DNA of 64,000 bases from Sthenelais limicola. Its lineage: Eukaryota > Annelida > Polychaeta > Phyllodocida > Sigalionidae. Numbering within the stretch: the stretch's first letter is position 1; each line of letters starts with the position of its first letter. The position numbers and the translations under genes are program-made. The stretch lies in contig OW804094.1 in NCBI GenBank assembly GCA_942159475.1, positions 45,256,966 to 45,320,965 on the forward strand, given 5' to 3'. This document shows, one piece after another, positions 35,911-49,466 of this stretch. A model generated the notes under the pieces. That model worked only from the letters and a program-made list of their open reading frames with translations. It was not told the origin of the DNA and ran no database searches.

Positions 35911-35943
35911 AATGAATGAATGAATGAGTGAGTGAGTGAATGA
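35911..35943. repeat. (GAAT/GAGT)n microsatellite
   Basis: About eight tetranucleotide units, gaat then gagt then gaat. Confidence 0.85.
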
Positions 35944-38900
35944 ACCTCTAATAGCTATGCCTCTCCAGTATATATATACGTATACAAAGTAGAAAAGGTA
36001 TATGATATTAGTTGTTGTGTTGGTGTTGGAGGAGGTTGGCAGGTGATATTTTGTATCTGCTGACAGCTGTAGCATCGATCCCTGTACTACTGTTATCAAC
36101 ACCGCCACCACAGTGGTGGTAGTGATGGAGTGTAGAGGGCTGTTGTTGGTGAGATGAAAATGTAATAGGCGGAGGTGGAGGTGGTGGTGCATAGAATCAC
36201 AGAACTTCTACTACAAGCAGTATAGTTCTGTGATAGAAGTAAGCAGAGAAAGATGCAGATGGAAATTGATGTTCTTGGAAAGGAGAAGAGGGAGGAGGAA
36301 AGCAAGAGATGGAAGGAGAGAGGAGGTGTATGGGAAATAGCCTATGGCGGTTGGACAGTGCTAATGGTATGATGAACAAGAAGTTGTTTGCCTCAAAAGT
36401 GAACCTGTCCTGGAACCAGTCCATCGAGGGCAATAGGAAGTGCGAAAACGATGTCTATAATCTAGTGTGCTATCACCAGATGACCCCAGATCCAGAGTGA
36501 TACCCTATTATAATTATTGATATCATTCTTTGGCAGTATCAGATACTTTCCTACTGAAATAAATTAGAATATTAGGAAGATAGCTTTGAGATGGTTTACT
36601 AATTAAGCTTTCATATGTATATACAGCACGTCTCGTTTAATTAAATATTTATGAAAATACAGTGAGTGAAATTGTCTTCCAGATTTATTCACCATTCGTC
36701 AGGATACTGGATCAAAGTTTTAGATTTCTAATATTTGTCCTTGAAATTCATCCATACTGTCGCAGGGTGGTGTAGGATTTAGAATAGAACATCCAGCTAG
36801 CTACCTAGCCCCAAGTCGAGCCTCCTCCATCCCCATCTCCTCCTCAGAGGGCTCTGTCTCCTCTTCTTTTCCCCTGTCCTGGCACCGGGCAAGCCTAATT
36901 ATCAATTATATAGGAATCTGCCACCAGTCTGTGCTATAGATCGATGCGTCTCATACAGGGAAAGGCCAGGCTAACTCATGAATATAGCACTAGGCTCCTG
37001 GAGACGAGCACAAGGTGTCGCTGTGATGAAGAGAGAGTGGTGTGTAAAGTAAATAGAAGGAGGGGTAGACGCGTGAGGAGGCACTGACAAGAGTATGGAG
37101 GGGGGGGGGGCAGTAGAGAAGATAAAGGCTTAGGAGAGGAGGTGAACTAAGTGGAGGATGACTGCGGCCGATGTGTAAATTAAGAGCAAGGGGTGCAAGA
37201 CATAGTCGTTGGAGGCTTTGTCTGTGGAAGGACACCACAAAGTTGCTTAGATTGCTCGTATTATCCCCAATGGTATATATTTTGTTCTATTTTGTATTTC
37301 ATTCTAGTATTGGTACACTACGGTCCAGTATAATATGTCTCGGTTCTCCAGTGCCTAAATTCTAATCAGAATGGATCGATTTTTGAACAAAGGAATGGAA
37401 TTCCGAGTTTCTTGGTCACTTTAAAACAGACAGACCTATGTCTAGCGAGTGGGTGGAGATCTAGTGGTTCTTTACAATCCCTCGGTGCCGTCCTGGCCTA
37501 AAAATACATTTTATGTTTTGTGTTCATTACATATACATCTATACATCCATAACATCTGGAAAAAACACTGTCTGTATGTAGTGGTTGTTTTTATCTGTAA
37601 GACCCGCTATTATTCTCCAACCAGCTGCTTTTAATAAAAGATTTTCTTTTTGGAGTTTGCATTTTTGTATATCAAATTATTCCTCTTTCACTTGACTTTT
37701 CACTCTCTCTCTGAGATGGCTATGGCAAGGACATATGTGTTGGATGATTTATTTATTGTTTTTGCTGAATGTGGCTACAGCTTATTTTGCTGTAGACATG
37801 TCTGTCATAGGCGTCTGTCATTATGTTATTTAACACAAGGGCCAAGGTTTGAGCCAAAGAAAAAAAATGTCCAGGTTATATGATAGGGCATTGCTGAGTA
37901 TACTACCTATAGTACACGACTGTCAGTTACAATATTAGGAGGTATACTACCCTATGTTGATTTGGTTCAATAAAGCAGTTTCTGACTGTTAAGGACAAAC
38001 CTTGTTCTTGCTCCCTCGTTATGCGCGGGGATTGTGACTTTGTAAACAAAAAACAAAGAAAGACTTCTAAATTTTTTTAACTGAGACTTCTGTCCTCTAA
38101 TACAGGTTAGATGCATGTAACCGCAGTATATGCCCCTCCCAATTTTAATGAGTTGGCAGTCATACTGCAGCAGCAGTACATTTGTATTTATCATAAAAAT
38201 ACTACCTTTCACCACAGACCTCTTTTAACCAACCAACTGCCCTGGATTGTAATATAAGTCAAGGACAGAAATCATCATCATTCCCTGGCTAGCTCTGGCT
38301 CAAAAGCAGCATGGCAGGTGATGTTCTCTTGAGTGTTGATGTTCCGCTCATTCCTCCGACTCCCACCCCTCTACCTCCATCCACCTCCTCCTACATTGAA
38401 GATATATTTCACAGATGCCTGGCTGTTAATAACTCCTTGCGCCAGGGGTTAATAACCTTTATGTGTGCCACCACTGTCAATATTCCTGATCATGCCCCCT
38501 CTATATATAATAAATATTATATATTCACTGACAGTGGTTAGAAATGTAGTAAACAGAAAAGTGAGTGTAACGGAACTCAAAAGCGAGATGTATTATACAA
38601 GTGCAGACAGTTTCTATCAACTCTGAGCTTTCTTTGATTTTTTTCTTTGATAAAAATGAATGATTTGTTCGGTGCGAAGTGAACCGCTTATATATCTGAA
38701 TGCGTAGTAGATGTCCCGTGGTTTGGTTGGGTTAGTGTCTACTGAGAACATCCTATGCAAATGTATATCCAATATTTTACTGCAGCAAAGACTAAATGTA
38801 TAAATCATCGCACACTGATATTGTATCGTTGAGGTGATACAATCCAATCAAGTTGTTTTCTTAATAATGATTCGAAATATCTGTTCTAGTCGAACGGACA

Positions 38901-41900
38901 AATGTCCGCTCTAGAGTTAGAGACAAAACATTTATGTACGGATGAAAAATCCAACTCATGTCATATTCATCTTGTCACAAGCTCAATTCCAGTGGTCTTT
39001 GAATAATATGCTGACGCCTGTATAAGATCCACACTTGTTTCGGGCGGTGTAGTGTAAATATAGGATATTATGGTGTATATATATAGGTACATGTCTCACC
39101 TATAAGCAAGGTAAATAGCCTAGCTCGGAGCAGTTACCCTATATGGTCAATAATCTTAGCTACTCCCAGGCCTTGTATTTATAATAAGGTCCCAGATTGA
39201 GCTACTCGGAAGCTTAAAGAAATTAGGCAGCACTTCTAACAAAAAGGTTTGGGTTTTCCTCAGTTACTCAGCTTTGTAGGTTGTGTGTGGTTGGATACCT
39301 AATCAGTATCAGTCACTGTCAGAGGGTTTTCCCGATCACATGACAAAACCTATATTCCTTGTAATATTCTTCTGAAAGGTTGTACTGGAACATAATACTC
39401 AAATAGAGGGTACCTCATCCGCCTATTTTAGTAAATGTAAATCTAGCTTACACGCATGTCAGTTTGACCTGTGCCATGCCTCAACTTGATATATGATATC
39501 TGATGATTAGGTCATGACGTATTCCAATACAATTTGTCACTTCTAAATTTTTAATATTGTTTAATACAAACTACCAACAAACACAGGCTTTCTTGCAAAT
39601 CTACATCAAGATCTCTGCCATTGAAATAAGTAATGATGAGTAATTGCAAAGGAAATAGAGGAGATGTTAATCTTCATTTGCATCTTGTTCCAAATATAGC
39701 TCTCGATGGCAAGGCGGAGATTTAGTAGATATATATATGAAGCGACAATAGATCCACGACTCGGCATAGAGACACTAATAAAGTTATGTAAGTGATGGGA
39801 GTGTCAGATTGATGTACGATGTACACATATGTAGCTATGAAATTCCACAAGCTCATACATGCCATGCTACGTACAGGCAATACCTAGTCAAAACAATTAT
39901 TAACTCCTATACGGAAATTTGATGCTGGCCATTCCGAACAATAGAAACCGGGTAAAGAGAGAGAAAAATAGAATAACGTCGAGGAAGAGACGATCCGAGG
40001 CAAAAATTGATAAGAGCCACTCTCTACTCCCGATACTCCCACTCTGTGCCTCTGTGAATCCCAACCCTCTGTATTTTTCTACCACCCAGTGCTCTCAAAC
40101 ACAAACACGAAGGCTACAGGGCAGCTCGATATGGATGTGAACTGCTTCTACAGACATGTCCTTTAAATCATGTTTTGAGATTTATTCCTCGCTCTAGGGA
40201 AGTTTTTTTGTTTTTTTTAAAGAAAGAAATTATCACGATTGAAAGGGTTTTATTTCCTTTCCCATTTTATTTAAAATACGTCTTTGACTTGTGTAGAAAA
40301 CAGTCTTATTTACATTAGAATTCGTATATGAAATCAAGAGACGAAACAATCATTTACACGTTATTTGGTTCATTTTGCGACCTTTACCCCCGAATAGATT
40401 GATACAATCCTTTCCTATCATGAGTGAACGCATGGCTGGAATGAGTTGAAATTTCTATCCCATGGCCTATTACGTATAAATTCCATGCTAAATGTATGGC
40501 AGTTGCAAAACTATAATGGAACCCATTGCTGGTTGGAAATTCCAGATTTCTGGCCATCTTCAAAAGGGATGGATCTATAGATGGGTGTCCTTGATAGGAG
40601 AGGTTAAATGGCTGGCTTTATATTATAGATCAGTAAGCTATATAGAGGGTCAACCGCCCTCAGCCAGCCCTCCTCTAATGGTAAACCTACACCACTTGCT
40701 CATCTCTCTTATTTTCCTCTCCATTTCCTTCAATGGCAGTGGCAACTGCACCGGGGCTGCTGAGCACACTAAAACACCATAGGCTTTCAACGTTTCATTT
40801 CTCAGTTGTATACATAAAACGAAGATCAGAATGGTGACAATATATTGAGCTTACATGTTATGGCCTCTATTTCTGATAATAAATGACGCTAGTGTACTGA
40901 ATCCTGATCTGAAGGAAGATCATTTATAGCCTCTAAATGATTTTTGGAAGACTTATCGAATTATAGCGTTTATATAAGAAGTTGATATCACGCCATGGAT
41001 GCTCCCGGTGGGCATGTGCCTGATTAAAATCAATGTTTATATTCCCAGTATGTGATGATGTAGATATGATTGGCCTTAGCACTGACAACTATTCTATACT
41101 AATGTAGAAATGTCGGTGTATATATGTGCAATCTAATGATACATTAGATGGATGTCAATCCTATTGTGTAAAGTCAAATCATAGTTATGGGTCAGCGACC
41201 TATGTTTTAAATGCGCTCTAAGCAAAACAGCCCCAATGGTGGATTTAATTCTCAGAAAGGGGGTGGGGGCGTCATGTTTCCCTAAGCCTCTAAATCCCTC
41301 CATCTCGTTATAGCTGCTCGGGAAACTTTCGATACGAATCCACTTTGCCTGATCAGTGTTAAATTACAAGGAGAATTAAATATTAATTTAAATGCGCCAT
41401 ACATCTCAATGGTTCAGGACTTGTGAAAGGACATTCTCAATATGAGAACATCCTCTAGTAATCATATCAAATCTTGAATCCACTTTTTGAGGTTGGGATT
41501 AAATTAGTCATTTTGTCCTTTCCGGATGACTTTTCATTAAATGATAAAACTCCATCTCTTGTCTTCCCTGGGGAAAAAACGCAGTAGCAGTGACAACAAC
41601 ATAAGCACTGTGCACCATTTGTGTCTGTTGTACCATCAACCCGTATCTATGGTTAAATCCCCATAGACCTATGCGGGTGACGTTCAGGTAATGCTGCTTT
41701 TAAACAATACAAAGAGGCTCTAGCACGCGGGGTCCTCTCCCCCGGACACTAAAGGCAAGGTAAACAACCAGTTGCAGGTGACCATGATCTACTCTCTCCC
41801 TATTTGCCTTGACGCCATTTTGAATCTAGATCAGTGGTGCTTTATTAGACACGTGCTCTTCATGATCCGATAGAGGTATACTATACGTGAATCAAATAAA

Positions 41901-42456
41901 TATCGCCCAGAGGGTGATACGGTTTTCCAATGCTGTAGCCTATGGCTTACCATACCATCCCGCCAAGAGGCATAATAATATTCAATACACTTTATCCACA
42001 AGTATGGTATTGGCCATTACCATTTAATTGTATGAGGGCTCATGAAGATATTTTTTTTGTGAATATTTTTTTCTCGCATTAAAAACTTATTTCTAATTTA
42101 GACTGGCATGTATACACTCCTATGAATACAATTACATGAAAAGAGACTGGGATGAAGGCCCAGGCGTCAAAGCCAACCCTTCGTCCTACCCCCTATTTGA
42201 TCCTCTGCTAAGCTCAGGCCATATATATACATAATGATCACGGGAGCCTGCTATTGTAATGATTAGACAAAGCCTGTCTATTGCTGCCTCCTCACTAAGT
42301 AGCAGCTTATCGCTCCTACCACTACCCCTGACATACACACATCCCTTGTTGGCCATCACACAGACTAGACACGGACATAATCTAGCACTCATCTAATCCT
42401 CCTAGGGTTAAAAGGGCTCTGTATTGGCCCAGTTAAGGCTAGCGACTGCCAACCAG

Positions 42457-42472
42457 CCCCCCCCCCCCCCCC
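42457..42472. repeat. Poly-C run (16)
   Basis: Uninterrupted C tract followed by C-rich sequence. Confidence 0.9.
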
Positions 42473-45400
42473 AACCTCCAACCCCCAACCCTACTCACAA
42501 TCCCTGTATCTAAGCCATTCCGTCTGCCTACATTTACCAGCACAAATCTTGTAACAATATGCTACTATTATTCTTCCAAAGTGCCTCATGTAACCACCGC
42601 CTCTCCAACCTTAGGACACTGCCTGTTTAGGACTGCTACCTGGAAGACATGGAAATCTGTGGTTTTAGGCCACCATAATGTTTCACGATGTTCAGCGATT
42701 AAAATATCTCTATTTTATAATTTGAGCATCATTAAAGTCTTTTCGTGTGGAAGAGCACTGTTCTCATTGCGCACAAATACCCCCTGAAGGCCCTGCTCCT
42801 TTATCAACGTGTGCCCTGTAATGCTGTATTCCATGCTTATAAAGGCTTGAGTGGGCGACGAGCAGGTCCTACTGTCTCTACATACCTACATGTAGGTCGG
42901 TTTGAGCCGCACATTCATATTGAAAGACATTGAGCATTCTGTTCACAAGGTCCAAATATCCTCTCCTCTACGTCTTCCCCCGTCTCATCTTTTTCTTTGT
43001 TTCATTCAGCCCTTCTCTCTCTTTTACCTCTCCTTCTCATTCCTTTCTCACCTGTTCTTTCGAAATTCTTCCCTCTTCCCTCCTTCTCTTGCTCCTGCCT
43101 TTCCCTCTTCTCCTGCCTCTCCTCTTACCCATTTCCCTCACAAATGCTTGCCTGCTCCATCTAGTGTCAGACGCATACAAACAGGTCTGTGCTATTTATA
43201 GTAACACGAGTTGCTCGGATGGACCAGGGAGGAAGGAAGCCATGGGACTGCTGTGTGCGCAGTGTCACAGGAATCAATGAAGGCCAATATAAGGGGGTGG
43301 TGGTAGTGGACCTGTTAAAGCATTGCCTCACTACAATGCTTATATAGACAACACCCGGGTCAATAGGATTATTTACAAGCGTGTTTCCCTCGTGGTGGGG
43401 ACCTGCTTTTATGAGAGGCAAGGCCATATGAGGAGGGGATGGCAGGGCAATTTGCAGTGATTATTGTTTCTCCTTGGACTGTAGAAACATTTCTTATCAT
43501 GTCGCTTTGTGTAATCCATGTTAGAGATAGCATTTAGGCGCAAGTCAAAAAATAAAGATCGTTTAGTGTGGGTATGGGTTTGGTGTCGTTAGCATTGATT
43601 ACCCTCATTATAATTACCTCTATCACTGAGAATGTATATTATCATGATTTCAGATGTAATCAACATGCTTGTTTCTTAGTACGTAAAATGATCGTGCACA
43701 GTTGGGCTTCTTCAGGGACATGAGTGCTTTTTTTATTTGGACGTTAACGTAAAATAGACATTCTTAGACTTGAAATCTTAATACGCAGCCATTTCATAAT
43801 ATAAACAAATCGAGTTAAACTTGAACACACGTTGTCAGTTTTGTAAGTAATAGAAAGATTTGTTCTTGTTTAGGTCCATTCGGTTGAGAATTTTTTGTGT
43901 TGGTCTCATTCTGATAGTTATTCTGTAATTCTTATAGGTTTCCTTGCTGGCTATAGGGACTTAGGCATTGCTGCAGCTTGATCAGATTGCTAGTTTGGCC
44001 AGCTCTTGTCTAGGTGTATTGCATCTGACTGGAAGTGTTTACAGTTATATCTTACCATTAATAGTATAAACAATTGAACGAATCCTAGCCGATATGGAGT
44101 TGTCCAAAATCCAAAGATGATGTACATTATACTACATTAACATTATTTCATAAGTAGGTATATTAATAATCAATTAATACCATAAATCTAGTTCCTATCT
44201 GACGAAGTCGATACCAGGTGTTTGTTATTTGGCTCCCTGCAACGTTCCATCTGAAAGGTACCCATTCCAATGTTGAGATTGGTGCAAATCACTTTAGAAA
44301 TGTCCCATCTTGTCATTTTTGAAGTTGTATTCTAGTGCTTCCCTTTCCCGAATTTATTTCCATTTGATACTATCCGCTCTTCCGAGGTCCTGATATACAC
44401 CCCTTTGCTGTGTTAGAACATAAGACGTGGCATTGAGTTTCTTTAGTTTCTATCTGTTAGTCATATTTAGATATCACCTTCAAACAACTTCATAACTATT
44501 CATTAAACTGACAAATAATCAGCTAGTATAGAAATGCAGAAATGGTCCCGATTTAATCCGAACCGAACTTTTTCGTTAAAAGCATCAAAAAGCAAAGATT
44601 GTTTTATCGTGGTTGGGAGTGTCATTTGAACTCTTCAACTCTTTGGCTTTCATCTTCATAATTTTCTGCAAGAGTTCTGCGCCATAATTTCTTATTCCAT
44701 ATTTGTGGCAATTTCAAAGTTTGTGGAACGGGGAACCCACTTTTCCTATCCAGTTCTATTGAAAATGATTGCGTTTACTCAAAATCGCATTTCAAATATG
44801 AACCTCCATCTATTCAGACAAGAAATCTTGACATATGTTGTGGGTCCCATCTGTAGTCCCTAAAGTATTGAGAGGGGTTCTCTTTTTGACTCCACTTATC
44901 TAGAAATTCTTTGTAGAAGCCCTTTTCAGCCTTTAGACTTCAGCCCTGGACCTACCTTCAGCCTGGTCAATTTAAGTCATTGACTTATTAGGTTTAAAGC
45001 TTTTGCGATTTTCTGAATAAGTTAAAATGAATTAAAACCCTTTAAATAAATTCGATAATGTTAGAAATCTGAAAACACCGTTGCTAAATCTAAAAATATA
45101 AAGAACCTAAGGAAATAAAGTGTTACCGTATTCAAAATTAATTAAATATCATTTATCTCTTTGCACGGATCCTTGGATTTCTACAACCTATTGTTCATTA
45201 CACACTTCCCAGCTTGTTTTCTAGTTACACTCATATCCACTCATTTTTAATAATACATTATTTGTTCACATTCCACATATAAAGCATGATATGTTTGTTT
45301 ACACCCGTGCATGAAGTGTTTCCTGCGTTTGATAAGTTTATTTGTGATGATTTTACATGTGTCTCCTTTAATGTAATCTATAACTCTGTATTCTGTTAGA

Positions 45401-46021
45401 CATTAGTATACATCCCTAAATATAATGTTAATGTCATGTATACATGCGTGTGTACCATCTCCTATAATCATATCTCACGTGTGTGCTCATGAAAACAACA
45501 TATCATTGGTGTTTCTAGTATTGCTATTTCATTACCATTGCTTCTTATTTTTTTTAAATATATCTCTGGACAACACGCACACACACCTTGTATCATATAC
45601 TCCAGAGTCATTCCTCAAAATGTATCTCCATGAAGCTGTGCTTGGGTGCTTTCGTTGATTTCTCCGAAACTTACACCAGTTTTACTCAGAGGTTCCAAGT
45701 GGACGTTGAATTTACATTTGACAGTATACTGAAATTGCTATTGAAGTGCCCTGGTAACATCACTACCAACCTTCAACAATGGGGTCAACGATTGGCTTGC
45801 TAATTTGTTACTGTATAATTCGTTTCCCTGAGTGTAAATTAAAATAAATGAAACATAATGATTGAATTATTGATATTGTGTTCAACCACGATCTTGGAGC
45901 CTCTGTTGACACTCAAACTGCTATCTTTTTTGCATTGAAAACTGCTGCACACACTATGCTGCCATCTAGTATTCAAACATTTGACTAATACACAAGTTTG
46001 GCCCTCTTGTGTTCTGTGTAG

Positions 46022-46228
46022 AAGCTGTCCAGGAGGAGAAGAGCGACAGTGGAGTCCACGCCAATGGCACCTCGTCCACGGCGGATAGCGTTCATCTGGG
46101 GGATCACCCGGACTACGCCGAGCATGGCGACCAAGTCATCCATTCCGACCCGTCAATCAACAACCACAGAACGCTACCCAGTAACAATGGGTCGGTCATG
46201 TCCCACGACATGAACATGCACAACATGG
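46022..46228 (+). CDS. Host gene exon, 207 nt
   Basis: The acceptor ctcttgtgttctgtgtag precedes the exon and the donor gg/gtatgt follows it. Phase 1-1, 69 codons, no stop. It encodes a hydrophilic, Ser/Asp/His/Asn-rich stretch (EEKSDSGVHANGTSST, DHPDYAEHGDQ) ending HDMNMHNM. GC content and codon use are clearly higher in this block than in the surrounding intron. No domain is recognised; probably disordered. Confidence 0.82.
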
Positions 46229-47552
46229 GTATGTATGAACTCTAATCAAATTCCATTTCAGTCTGTCCTAGTGCGTGGAGGGAAAGATGCTCTCCTCCCA
46301 TCCCCACGTACACGTCTTCCTCCGCTGGGGAGAACGAGATACATGTGTAGGGCAAATGAAGGTTCTGCTCGTTTATAATTCTCAGAGGTTGCGGATGTAG
46401 TGCCTCTTTCATTTTTAATCAGTGATTGGAAAAGTATTTGATTCTCAAACAATTAAGTGATTAGTTGTTCTACCTTAATCTCAGAAGAAGTTTAGTTCAT
46501 ATTTCCCGTGAAATAAAGCGTACCCATTCTCCTGTTTACAAAAAAAACTAACTCAAAACACGCCCCAATACTTTGAAAATACTTAAACGAGCAAACCTGC
46601 AAACCTGCCTGTACACATTATTGCAGGTAGTCTACAAAACCGCGACTGTCTCGTTAATTGCATGTTCACGCGTTTTATCTATTGATTATAATATACAATA
46701 TTCGATACTGTTTAATCCATGTGGCAACTTAAGCGCAGTTTGTAAATAAGATGAAATGGTTCAGGGGGAAAATGATTAATAACCTCATATAAGTTTAACC
46801 CGCGTTTCGTTTTTTTGAATGGCTGTAAATGAAGCTAAGGTGTTAGCTAAGAGTAGCCTGAATGAGCAACAGTGTGAGACTGATAGATTCAATACCCCAT
46901 TTCCTATATACTACTAGCCATTGGCATTGACTTGCTTTTGTAAAATATGCCCATAGCTCAACCTCATTGAAAAAAAACCATGTTACTTCGCAGTCGAGTG
47001 CTGTGGTATTGTCTTCATCCACCTCCCCTTCTCTCTACTTATCATATATCATGTATCAAAACACAAGAACAAATTTTAAACCCTTTTTTTCAGACAGACT
47101 TATATCAAAAGAAAATCGTACCATGATTCCTTTCGTACCATGATTCCTTTTGAAAAAGCCCTTATAAAAGATCATGATTCAGATTGGCGAATTAGTGTTA
47201 GTTGCGACTCAATTCCACCAATCTTTCGTGAAGCAGTTACACCCTTCTTTTTTGTGTGATGAACATGTGTGCTGAAGAGGAAAACAAGGACGGTCCAATA
47301 GTGCTAACTTGTTTTTGATTTGTTTGAGTACGAACCTATTCACTGCCCTGTATTTGGTGGGGTGGGGAAAGGAGTGACTCGCATATATATTAAACATACT
47401 GCTGCATGCACTCTTGATTCAGATTGGAACCAAAAGGTTCTGTGTTATAATCTGGATTGAAATTTGTTTGCGAAATGCCAAGAAGATTCCCATGTAAATG
47501 TTAGCATGCTGCATGGTTGTGTAACCTCATCAGCTCTACTTCAATCTTACAG
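46229..47552. other. Intron
   Basis: Non-coding. Contains a 17-bp tandem duplication at 47117-47150. Confidence 0.55.
47117..47150 (+). repeat. 17-bp tandem duplication
   Basis: cgtaccatgattccttt is present twice, 47117-47133 and 47134-47150. Confidence 0.9.
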
Positions 47553-47588
47553 CCGGCTGGCCCAAACGGACCTACCTTTCACATCAAG
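47553..47588 (+). CDS. Candidate 36-nt microexon with GC donor
   Basis: The acceptor ctacttcaatcttacag is followed by 36 nt, then the donor atcaag/gcaagt, which matches the strict consensus of GC-AG introns (AG/GCAAGT). In phase 1 it reads AGWPKRTYLSHQ and joins its neighbours in frame on both sides. It is a multiple of three, so it could be optional. The local composition is more coding-like than the intron around it. It needs transcript support because the donor is non-GT. Confidence 0.42.
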
Positions 47589-48617
47589 GCAAGTTGACAA
47601 CTTGAGATAATAGTAAAAGATATTATTAATACAAATAATACCAGTCCATAAGGTATGGCTGCACTGTGTTTGATCAAAACTAACTATCACAAACTGCTGT
47701 ATATTTATTCATCCATCTGGTATGACCTGAGCCAAAGGAATAGTATTTATACTTATGTGGACATTGCTTCAGTGCCAACAATCTTCAGTGTTTTGCCCTC
47801 CCTTTGTAGTTATTAATGTCCTTTTATAATTTCTCGCAGTTTATTTCTTCTGTTCGCTATATTTGAAAGAACTGTACACAGATCAACACACTGAAAACAT
47901 ACATACTTCCGTTGTCAAATTTCTGTTTGCATGAAGTTTTGACATAAATGAAATGAAAAGAAACTTTTAGAAAAATCTGGGGGAAATTTGGACGAGAAAG
48001 AAAAGAAAATCCACGATGCCTTCTTGTGAACTTCCTTGGAGAAAGGGATTAGAAAAAAATTGATGTAGAGCCAACGTTTACAGACCATGCAAGTTGGAAA
48101 GTTTAATTTCCGAGGAAAATATTAATCGAAACGCATGTTGTTACTGACAAACGGATTGTTGTGATGACTTGCCGTAGAGAGAGTTCATTAAAATGGGGAC
48201 CGAAATTTTGTAGAAATGCATGTTGAGCATTATTTGATGAACTTGAAGACCTATTATCACTGGCATTTGAATTGAAGATCAGGTCTTGCTTTGAATCATT
48301 TCTTTCCAGTTTTTAGTCTTGATCATTTTGTAGAAAAGATGGAAGCATGAATGTTATTTTTGAAGTAGTGGTGCCCATTGGTTCCCCTAAGAAAGGGTTT
48401 AGACTGATGTTACCAGGGACAAAAACTTAAAACTCATTCCATCGTCCCCTCAACACACATCTTCCCTTCTCCCCCAACATCCTCAATTCACATATACCCC
48501 CCCCCCCCTTACATCAAATCACAAGCCCTTCCATAGATATTCAATATTTGATACCAGTGTTTACAATTAAAATTAAATGAGAAAAAGTCTGATGTAGTAA
48601 CCTGTTTTTTAAATCAG
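47589..48617. other. Intron
   Basis: Non-coding, A-rich in the middle, with a C run at 48497-48508. Ends in the acceptor acctgttttttaaatcag. Confidence 0.55.
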
Positions 48618-49466
48618 TGAATGCGCCTACTATTTCGGGGTACAGCAGCCATCAGACCATGCATAATGACTCGTTACGTTACCAACGAAGCCCGGTGGAC
48701 GGACCAGTGGAGAGAACTCGTTTCAATTCAGATTACCCTAGGCATGCCAGTCTACCGCCGGGCCTCAATGCCAAATCTATAGAGTCCAGATTCGATAGAT
48801 CCCTGGTTCAAACACGGTCCCTGCCTAATTACAAACCTCCCATTATGGTCAAGTTCGGCCGACAGACAAGTGTACCAGAAACTTCAGGGAACATAAGTGT
48901 ACCGATCGCGGTGCGTTTCAAGCGACATCTCAGCATCCCGGACACGTATGGGGGCGAGAACGATATGGTGAGCTCGTCCGGACACCGAGATTACGGCAAT
49001 TTACCTGGCAGCAGAAAATCGGATATTCCAACCATCAGAGACTATGACAGTTCTCCTGTTCGAGATTATAACATGATGTCCTCCTCCTCCTCAGCCATCA
49101 CCCGCGAGTACAATAGTATACCTTACACTCCGACCTCCAGCAGTTTGTCTGGGAACAGGGACTATGGGAGCTCTCCTGTGAGGGACTACTCTACCACCAG
49201 TAACAACTCTGTGCAGCATAGGGATTATGGAGGCTCTCCCATTAGAGACTATACAGGAGGTGGTGGCGGAGGAGGAGGAGGTGGTGGTGGAGGAACTGCT
49301 TCAATTAGGGACTATGAAAGTTTAGCATCAGTGAAAAACTCTGCATATAAGAGGCAAATGAGTTCACCCATGAGTATGGATTATAGCCGTTCCTTGTCGC
49401 CTCCAATCACCAAAGGCTGCCTGCGACGGGCTAGCGCGCCCATCTCCTCTCCCACACACCGACCAG
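48618..49466 (+). CDS. Host gene large exon, 849 nt (RDY and R-x-x-S-x-P repeats)
   Basis: The acceptor tttttaaatcag precedes the exon and the donor ccag/gtagat follows it. Phase 1-1, 283 codons. Five R-x-x-S-x-P motifs are visible: RHASLP, RQTSVP, RHLSIP, RQMSSP and RRASAP. Two of them sit in a duplicated block (VKFGRQTSVPET and VRFKRHLSIPDT). The middle carries a string of RDY or REY motifs, several as RDYxxSPxRDY (RDYDSSPVRDY, RDYGSSPVRDY, RDYGGSPIRDY), with a Ser run and a 13-residue glycine tract between the last ones. No globular domain is seen. R-x-x-S-x-P fits basophilic-kinase and 14-3-3 target consensus, which suggests a phosphorylation-controlled, disordered scaffold. That role is inferred. 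Confidence 0.88.

Larger units (their letters stand above)
31581..46021. other. Intron of the host gene; no exon seen
   Basis: Non-coding apart from the repeats listed. A good acceptor at 35113 (taatatttcag) opens a phase-1 frame of only 15 codons before a stop, without a donor. Other features: a pyrimidine tract at 42950-43140, C and G runs, and an acceptor-like tract at 46000-46021 leading into the next exon. Confidence 0.5.

Noticed and set aside
45588..45803. 71-codon frame just upstream of the 46022 exon
   Set aside because: Stops before the exon, has no splice signal, and low coding-like bias.
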